Below are positions 13,862 through 18,725 of a stretch of DNA of 18,725 nucleotides, one piece after another. The position numbers and the translations under genes are program-made. Numbering within the stretch: position 1 is the stretch's first letter; each line of letters begins with the position of its first letter. The notes beneath the pieces were generated by a model, which had not been told where the DNA came from, searched no databases, and saw only the letters and a list, made by a program, of their open reading frames with translations. The stretch is from Nitrospinaceae bacterium (lineage in GTDB: Bacteria > Nitrospinota > Nitrospinia > Nitrospinales > VA-1): contig JAJDBI010000023.1 of the NCBI GenBank assembly GCA_029261435.1, positions 1-18,725 on the forward strand, in the 5' to 3' direction.

Positions 13862-14794
13862 ATGAATGATAAGAAAAAAATCATATTAGATAAAACAGTC
13901 AGAGAATATATGTCTTCTCCTGTCCTTTCTGTTGACGAAGGCTCAACGCTTAAGGAAGTCGCAAAATTTATGAAGTCAATGAAAGCCCCTCTGATTCTGG
14001 TCAAGAACAAGTCTCTTGAATATTCCGGAGTGGTGACAGAGGCAGACTTCACTCACAAAGTTGCGGCAAAAGGATATTCTGTAAAAACCACAACTGTTGG
14101 CGCAATCATGTCCTCTCCCATAAAAACGATCAAAGGCTCGACGATTATGGCTGAAGCTAATAAAACAATGCGCCAGTCTGGAATCCGCCACCTTCTAGTC
14201 ATGGATAATGATGAGTTTGTAGGATTACTGTCCCCTATAAATTTTTTTAAATACTACGAGGATGTTGAAGAATACCTCAGTGATCTTGCAATTAACGATG
14301 GATTGACAGGAATACATAATCGCCGCTATTTTGATGAGGTTCTAAAAGTAGAATGGAAACGAACAAAGCGTGAGAAATCACCTCTCTCCTTAATCATGCT
14401 GGACATCGACTATTTTAAAAAATACAACGATACATACGGACATCAGGCTGGAGATGAGTCCCTGATAAAAGTGGCTAAAGCAATATCGGAATCATTGCGA
14501 CGACCCGCAGATATACTCGCACGGTATGGCGGGGAGGAGTTTGTAATCGTTTTACCGAATGTTGAGCAGAAAGATGCTGTCAAACTGTCTGAGAAAATCC
14601 GGGCTGAAATCGAGACCTTGAAGATCGAGCATAGATTAAGCAGTATCAGTCCTTTTGTAACAGCAAGCCTGGGTGTGGCAAGCATTGTCCCCAACTCCGA
14701 TCTGTCTCCTGAAGTGTTGCTCAACAAAGCTGATAAAGCACTTTATAATGCAAAAATCAGAGGGCGAAATTGTGTTATTGTTGCGCATGATTGA
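13862..14794 (+). CDS. CBS-CBS-GGDEF diguanylate cyclase
   Basis: A 310-residue cytoplasmic protein. Two CBS domains come first (about 12-66 with TVREYMSSPVLSVDEGSTL, and 77-132 with VGAIMSSPIKTIKGST and RHLLVMDNDEFVGLLS). A GGDEF domain follows (about 140-308) beginning at DGLTGIHNRRYF. Metal ligands sit in LDIDYFKKYNDTYGH (180-194), the active loop is GGEEF (223-227), and the inhibitory I-site RPAD (214-217) is exactly five residues upstream. All catalytic features are present, so it should make c-di-GMP from GTP and be product-inhibited. The CBS pair probably senses an adenine nucleotide or similar ligand and controls dimerisation. No Shine-Dalgarno precedes the ATG; the sequence before it is GGCAACGCAAA. 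No EAL/HD-GYP gene or receptor is nearby. Confidence 0.92.
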   Translation: MNDKKKIILDKTVREYMSSPVLSVDEGSTLKEVAKFMKSMKAPLILVKNKSLEYSGVVTEADFTHKVAAKGYSVKTTTVGAIMSSPIKTIKGSTIMAEANKTMRQSGIRHLLVMDNDEFVGLLSPINFFKYYEDVEEYLSDLAINDGLTGIHNRRYFDEVLKVEWKRTKREKSPLSLIMLDIDYFKKYNDTYGHQAGDESLIKVAKAISESLRRPADILARYGGEEFVIVLPNVEQKDAVKLSEKIRAEIETLKIEHRLSSISPFVTASLGVASIVPNSDLSPEVLLNKADKALYNAKIRGRNCVIVAHD

Positions 14795-14934
14795 CCTGCT
14801 ATTACACCCCTCTCAAGTCAGAATAACTCACTGATCCGCAGCAAAAATAATCTCTCAATCTATTACTGATGAATCCCGATATTCAAAACACAGGTAGCTG
14901 CGATTTGTAAATATCAAATTATTGAAAATAATCT

Positions 14935-15732
14935 ATGAAAATCTATACCCTGCTTATTGCGCTGCTCCTGCCTTCACTGGCTCATGCACATGGAATGTCT
15001 GAGGCGGAAAAACAAACTATTCTGGATGGAGGGAATCTTCAATTTTTAAAGATTGGTGCAACCCATATGTTGACGGGCTACGACCATCTTTTATTTGTTT
15101 TTGGTATTGTCTTTTTTCTCACCACTTTCATGGATGTGATCAAATACATAACCGCTTTTACGATAGGGCACAGCATAACCCTCATCTCAGCAACCCTGAT
15201 GGGAGTTACGGTGAACTATTTTTTAATAGATGCTGTGATTGCTTTAAGCGTTTGCTATATCGGTTATGAAAATATTGGAGGGTTTCGCAAGTATTTTGAA
15301 AAATCACCCGATCTGACTTGGGCTGTATTTATATTTGGTCTGATTCACGGGTTGGGGTTATCCACAAGGCTTCAACAATTACCCCTGGGAGAGGAAGGGA
15401 TAGTCTTACGAATCCTGTCCTTTAACCTGGGAATTGAGTTAGGGCAAATTACTGCCCTGTGTCTAATGGTTGCTTTGCTGTTTAAATGGCGTCATACCAA
15501 ATCCTTTCTACAAATCAGCACAATATCTAACACCGGGCTTATTTATGCGGGAGTATTTTTATTTTTAATGCAGATGCATGGATATTCACATACCATCGCC
15601 CCCGATGAATTTGGGTTTCCAGAAGACAACCATTCGCATTCCCATGAAAAGATGGAGTCACAAGCTCCCATACCTGGAAGTGAGTACAGATCTCTTCCTG
15701 AGAGTTCTTTCTCTGAGAGCCCCGAGCTATGA
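14935..15732 (+). CDS. HupE/UreJ-family membrane protein with histidine-rich C-terminal tail
   Basis: A 265-residue protein with an N-terminal signal (residues 1-18, cleavage after AHA) leaving a mature N-terminus starting with His. About six transmembrane helices follow, with the metal-type motifs GATHMLTGYDHLLFVFG (41-57), FTIGHSITLI (75-84), FGLIHGLGL (134-142) and FNLGIELGQ (163-171). This is the HupE/UreJ_2 group, secondary transporters or permeases linked to nickel or cobalt uptake; many members' metals are untested. The tail after the last helix is hydrophilic, with DNHSHSHEK (231-239) as a probable metal-binding patch, and ends Ser/Glu-rich. No urease, hydrogenase or cobalamin gene is adjacent, although metH elsewhere in the window needs cobalamin. 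There is no Shine-Dalgarno before the ATG. A weak terminator-like hairpin lies about 100 nt downstream. Confidence 0.85.
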   Translation: MKIYTLLIALLLPSLAHAHGMSEAEKQTILDGGNLQFLKIGATHMLTGYDHLLFVFGIVFFLTTFMDVIKYITAFTIGHSITLISATLMGVTVNYFLIDAVIALSVCYIGYENIGGFRKYFEKSPDLTWAVFIFGLIHGLGLSTRLQQLPLGEEGIVLRILSFNLGIELGQITALCLMVALLFKWRHTKSFLQISTISNTGLIYAGVFLFLMQMHGYSHTIAPDEFGFPEDNHSHSHEKMESQAPIPGSEYRSLPESSFSESPEL

Positions 15733-15834
15733 TTGGTAACCTGAAATTCCCTATTGAAGTGGGCAGGAGAAGCATCAAACAAAAAAACATCTTCACGCCA
15801 ATCAATATAAAATCAATGGTTTCCTTTCAAACTT

Positions 15835-15874
15835 GGTTTTTCAAACACTTTTAGATTCAAGAAACCTTTTTTTT
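15835..15874 (+). terminator. Weak terminator-like hairpin after the HupE-like gene
   Basis: GGTTTTT (15835-15841) can pair with AGAAACC (15860-15866), including one G-T pair, followed directly by eight T residues (15867-15874). The low-GC stem and the loop of 18 make it weak. It would end transcripts of 14935-15732 just before the small ORF at 15891. Confidence 0.3.
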
Positions 15875-15890
15875 AGCCGTCAATACAGGT

Positions 15891-16199
15891 ATGGAACTTG
15901 TTAATCAGACATGCTCTTGCCTCAATGATCTGACCCCGGCACAAATGAAAAAAGCCGATGCTGTCGCCGGTGGAGACTTTGCCAAACTACTCATCGAATT
16001 ACAAATCGTTCGATCCTCCTTCAACACAGAGGCAACAGACTCTAAAAAAGGTAGCCTACCAGAGTTCAAACGACCTCAGGATATTATGAATGTTTTCCTT
16101 TCTGATGAATTTCAGGAAAGAACGGTGGGTGATGGTCCTTATTTTCTTGAGAAGAAGTTTCCCCTCTTTGGCCCCTCTGTCATAAAAACCATGGTTTGA
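15891..16199 (+). CDS. Small protein of unknown function
   Basis: A 102-residue open frame with no recognised family. The N-terminus MELVNQTCSCLNDLTPAQMKK has two cysteines (8 and 10) and is followed by a helix (AKLLIELQIV) and a polar middle. The C-terminus is moderately hydrophobic, with PYFLEKKFPLFGPSVIKTMV. It has no signal peptide or transmembrane segment. The ATG lacks a Shine-Dalgarno, and no alternative in-frame start exists upstream before AT-rich DNA, so the call rests on the length of the frame and on ordinary amino-acid composition. Only 39 bp separate it from the convergent membrane protein gene. It could be a fragment of a longer ancestral gene. Confidence 0.5.
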   Translation: MELVNQTCSCLNDLTPAQMKKADAVAGGDFAKLLIELQIVRSSFNTEATDSKKGSLPEFKRPQDIMNVFLSDEFQERTVGDGPYFLEKKFPLFGPSVIKTMV

Positions 16200-16238
16200 A
16201 AGAAAATAAATTTCTTATTACCCTTTCTTCCTATTGCA

Positions 16239-16931
16239 TTAACCATCCTGGGATCTTCGCCATATTGCATAGTTGTAGTGAATCCACAAAAAAAGGGTCG
16301 CTGACAAAAGCTCAGCCATTTCTTCTATAAAAGCAAATTGTTGATAAAGGATCAATGAATCCCCAGAAAGTGTGCTCAATATTTGCGCTTCAACAAATTC
16401 GAGTCCAGCCGACAATGCTAAGAGGCAAAGTGGTAAAAAGGCAAAGGGAAACAAGTGAGAGCTGCTTCGTAATCTAGAATAATAGAAAATCATCAGCCCT
16501 GTCCCGGCAAGAATCATCACAGGAGCAAAAACCACTGTCCACAATAATGAATCGGCATCCCGGGTAACACCAAAATAGTACCTCAGGTTTTCTCCGGCCG
16601 GACCTGACATGATCTGGTCAATAAGAACTTCATGGATTTGAAAGCTCTCATCAATGGCCAATCCCAACATGCAAAAAGTGACCACCAACCAGCCCCATAT
16701 TTTTTGAAGACCTGATGCTTTTTCTACGACATAACAAAAAGCCGCCGCACCGGCGACGAGCAGGAATTGAAAACTGGAATAAATGGTAGGCAGGTTTTTT
16801 TCATAGGTGAGATTGAAAAACCAACCCATTTTAGAATGGGCAGAAAACAGCAGGTGCAATGCACCCACTGCAGCATCCATCAGCAAAAGAACCACCAGCA
16901 CCTTTTTTGGGGAAGGTAACGTATCATTCAT
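16239..16931 (-). CDS. Polytopic membrane protein coupled to the sulfatase-fold gene
   Basis: From the ATG at 16931 the product is 230 residues with about six transmembrane helices (roughly 11-31, 48-68, 80-98, 130-150, 163-183, 205-221). The start was chosen because it overlaps the sulfatase stop in the arrangement ATGA (16931-16928) and has GGGAGGG 11 nt upstream. An upstream ATG at 17021 would add a polar 30-residue extension wholly inside the sulfatase gene. I do not recognise the family. Charged residues lie at or near membrane boundaries: DESFQIHE (94-101), E178 and E181, and EEMAEL (203-208). Such conserved acidic/His positions can indicate a membrane enzyme (a CREST-like hydrolase is one guess) or an ion path. 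Translational coupling suggests it works with, or on the same substrate as, the upstream anchored sulfatase-fold protein. Confidence 0.8.
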   Translation of the reverse strand: MNDTLPSPKKVLVVLLLMDAAVGALHLLFSAHSKMGWFFNLTYEKNLPTIYSSFQFLLVAGAAAFCYVVEKASGLQKIWGWLVVTFCMLGLAIDESFQIHEVLIDQIMSGPAGENLRYYFGVTRDADSLLWTVVFAPVMILAGTGLMIFYYSRLRSSSHLFPFAFLPLCLLALSAGLEFVEAQILSTLSGDSLILYQQFAFIEEMAELLSATLFLWIHYNYAIWRRSQDG

Positions 16932-18379
16932 TTGCGTAGATACCCTCCCTCTTTCAATGCTGTCCTCATCGCTTCTGATATTTCGCTCGTTTGAGCCCTG
17001 AACTGATTTTCTTTCTTCCATCCCTTTAACAGCACTTGCATCTCTTGAGTCTTCGAAGACGATAGCTCGAAACGATTTTCTTCAGGGTCATTAACCAGGT
17101 CTGTCAGCATAGAGCTTTCAATACCTTTTTCATTTTTGATCACAAACTTCCACTGATCAGTACGAACTCCTGAGTATTCCACTCCATAAGAGATTTCGTG
17201 GAAAAATATTTTCTCCTTTTTAGTTGCAGTACCCAACTTATGCATAGTTGCTACCAAGGATTGGCCCGGAAGGTTTTGAGGAATCGGAAGCTTGAGCAGC
17301 TCTAAAAGAGTAGGAACCAGATCAACAGTGGAGACCAACTGCTTCATGCGTGCTGTCTTTTCAAAATTATGAAATCCCGCCGGTTTTAATATTAGCGGTA
17401 CTTGTATTGAAGCATCTGAATAACGGGCAGTGTGGCCGGGACCTTTTTTATAAAAACCATTTTCATAAAGTTCAAATAAAATTTCTCCGTGGTCAGAAAC
17501 GACCACAATCACCGTATCATCGTAAATTCCTTCTGACTTGAGCATTGTAAAAATCCGACCCAGTTGATCATCTACAAAGCGAATTTCTCCGTCATACAAG
17601 GCTGTCGCCTCATCCTTGAAGTGCGGTGGTAAGGTTCCAGCCCTCCAGGCTTTAGCCAGATCATTGGAGCAATGCACATCGAATTCGCCGTCGAATCCTT
17701 CAAATATTTGCAAATCAGAGATCTTCTGGAACATGGTGTTGTAGGGAGCCGGAGGATCATAACTTTCGTGAATATTCTGAACATGCATCCAGACAAAAAA
17801 TGGTGTGCGTGAATCTTCAGAAGTCTGAGCCCAGGACTCCAGCCATCCATCGACCGCCGCAAATCCTTTTGCATCATCTTCGGGCTCCTTTTCATCATGG
17901 TCATGGCTCACGATAGGATGATACTCAAAAACTTGAAAACCTTTATCGAGTCCCGACTCTTCTGCAAGTGCGTAATAGCCTACGAACCCGGCAGTATCGT
18001 ATCCAGTCTGCCCAAGAATTTCGGCCAGCGTTCGGGTCTCATTATTTATTTCTTGACCATTATCTAGCAACCCATGCTGAGCGGGGTATAATCCTGTAAG
18101 TATTGTTGCGTGTGATGGCCCCGAAGTGGTCGCCACCGTGAAAGCCTGGTCGAAAACAAAACTGTCTTTCGCTAATTCATTAAGAGAGGGGCTGGTGTCG
18201 CGTTCATAACCGTATGTGTTCAAATGGTCGGGACGCAGGGTATCCAAAGTGATCAGCAACACATTGGCTCGGCTGGAGTCAGTTCCCGTGATGATGGAGA
18301 TCAGTTTAAAAGTGACAAGCCCTGCCAGAAGAATTCCGGCGGCCCATATTATTTTTTTGTTTTTTGCAACTGGCTCCAT
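16928..18379 (-). CDS. Membrane-anchored sulfatase-superfamily protein
   Basis: From the ATG at 18379 the protein has 483 residues. An uncleaved N-terminal anchor (about 9-30) puts the catalytic domain outside the inner membrane. The alkaline phosphatase/sulfatase fold is clear: NVLLITLDTLRPDHLNTYGY (39-58) with metal ligand Asp46, the nucleophile region TSGPSHATILTGLYPAQHG (85-103), FFVWMHVQNIHESY, the metal motif VVSDHGE, and HTARYSDASIQVPLIL. Classical sulfatases have C/S-x-P-S-R at the formylglycine site. Here it is Ser86-G-P-S-His90, so the arginine that helps position the modified residue is replaced and no cysteine is present. Activity may be phosphodiesterase- or transferase-like, or depend on unmodified Ser. 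A TTG at 18394 would add five residues; neither start has a good Shine-Dalgarno. The stop overlaps the next gene (ATGA). Confidence 0.88.
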   Translation of the reverse strand: MEPVAKNKKIIWAAGILLAGLVTFKLISIITGTDSSRANVLLITLDTLRPDHLNTYGYERDTSPSLNELAKDSFVFDQAFTVATTSGPSHATILTGLYPAQHGLLDNGQEINNETRTLAEILGQTGYDTAGFVGYYALAEESGLDKGFQVFEYHPIVSHDHDEKEPEDDAKGFAAVDGWLESWAQTSEDSRTPFFVWMHVQNIHESYDPPAPYNTMFQKISDLQIFEGFDGEFDVHCSNDLAKAWRAGTLPPHFKDEATALYDGEIRFVDDQLGRIFTMLKSEGIYDDTVIVVVSDHGEILFELYENGFYKKGPGHTARYSDASIQVPLILKPAGFHNFEKTARMKQLVSTVDLVPTLLELLKLPIPQNLPGQSLVATMHKLGTATKKEKIFFHEISYGVEYSGVRTDQWKFVIKNEKGIESSMLTDLVNDPEENRFELSSSKTQEMQVLLKGWKKENQFRAQTSEISEAMRTALKEGGYLRK

Positions 18380-18408
18380 AGCAAATATTTTCAAAACCCA
18401 TTTTGATC

Positions 18409-18725
18409 ATGAAAGAAATGCAAAAACTGGCGATTGAATACCTCAAAAGCACCAAAGACAAGTTCCCCGATAAAACGGCAATTATCGATGGTGGTCAAGG
18501 TATCACCTTCAGTGAATTGTGGAGAAGTTCTCTCTCCCTAGCTTATTGGATTAATACTGAGTTTAATATAGTTAATCAACCCATATCGGTAAATTTACCA
18601 AAATCTATCGATGCCGTCATTGCACTACTGGCTATCCAATTGAGCGGAAACATTTATGTCCCTTTAGATGTTGAAACACCTGGCAATAGAAAAATAAAAA
18701 TACTCGAAACGTTAGGCAGTGGCTG
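18409..18725 (+). CDS. Adenylate-forming (AMP-binding) enzyme, N-terminal fragment
   Basis: The first 105 residues of a frame that is open at the right edge. The sequence has PDKTAIIDGGQGITFSELWR, then PISVNLPKSIDAVIALLAIQLSGNIYVPLDVETP and a helix NRKIKILETLG. This is the start of an AMP-dependent synthetase/ligase or NRPS-type adenylation domain, with the strand-helix pattern ending in G-x-x-Y-V-P-L-D being characteristic. Such enzymes activate a carboxylic acid as the acyl-AMP and pass it to CoA or a carrier protein. The P-loop and the A-domain core motifs are beyond the edge, so the substrate is unknown. The starts ATG 18409 and ATG 18418 are both possible and neither has a strong Shine-Dalgarno. 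It is divergent from the sulfatase-fold gene with only 29 bp between starts. Confidence 0.8.
   Translation, partial: MKEMQKLAIEYLKSTKDKFPDKTAIIDGGQGITFSELWRSSLSLAYWINTEFNIVNQPISVNLPKSIDAVIALLAIQLSGNIYVPLDVETPGNRKIKILETLGSG

Noticed and set aside
13822..13862. c-di-GMP-I (GEMM) riboswitch half-motif before the GGDEF gene: GGCAACC ... GGCAACGCAAA
   Set aside because: The pattern recalls the GGGCAAACC...ACGCAAAGCC core, but no tetraloop-receptor stem or closing P1 follows; the gene starts immediately afterwards. Probably coincidence.
16932..17021. 30-residue N-terminal extension of the polytopic membrane protein
   Set aside because: Polar sequence wholly inside the sulfatase gene; the ATGA overlap with an upstream GGGAGGG is the better start.

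Overview
The window looks like chromosomal DNA of a Gram-negative, probably free-living bacterium of moderate G+C. Secretion signals (a lipobox, signal peptides), a full-length UvrC, a B12-type methionine synthase and a CBS-GGDEF regulator fit a deltaproteobacterium- or Nitrospinota-like lineage. That placement is inference from protein style only. There are no tRNA or rRNA genes, CRISPR arrays, transposases, phage genes or plasmid genes. Most genes are single transcription units or short pairs.

Layout. 1-440 (-) is the start of metH, cut by the window edge. It diverges from a secreted PQQ-type sugar/sorbosone dehydrogenase homologue (597-1718, +). An FGE-domain lipoprotein (1740-2642, -) and an orphan ParB-like protein (2641-3609, +) diverge from overlapping start codons. 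Next, all on the minus strand, come a TPR protein (3737-4990), a DegT-type aminotransferase (5102-6259) with a short exported protein just upstream (6265-7008), and uvrC (7205-9043). uvrC diverges from a sodium:neurotransmitter-type symporter (9100-10464, +). An AhpD-like protein (10528-11073, -), a duplicated-domain small protein (11265-11777, +) and a TrmB methyltransferase with nine C-terminal 34-residue repeats (11796-13499, -) follow. Then come a CBS-CBS-GGDEF diguanylate cyclase (13862-14794, +), a HupE/UreJ-like membrane protein (14935-15732, +) and a small unknown protein (15891-16199, +). The end holds a coupled minus-strand pair, a membrane-anchored sulfatase-fold protein plus a polytopic membrane protein with an ATGA overlap. 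It is divergent from a truncated adenylate-forming enzyme (18409-18725, +).

No single multi-gene system is obvious. The most unusual signals are: (i) the TrmB-repeat fusion; (ii) a perfect 21-bp inverted repeat bracketing the TPR gene; (iii) a degenerate intergenic repeat of about 95 bp, sharing sequence with that inverted repeat, seen at three gene 3' ends; (iv) a uvrC reading frame that seems to need a CTG start; (v) a 13-codon leader ORF ending directly at the start codon of the symporter; and (vi) two 'enzyme' folds (FGE-like and sulfatase-like) that lack their usual maturation or catalytic residues. Expression ties between genes can be supported only for the ATGA-coupled sulfatase/membrane pair and the 5-nt-spaced exported protein/aminotransferase pair.
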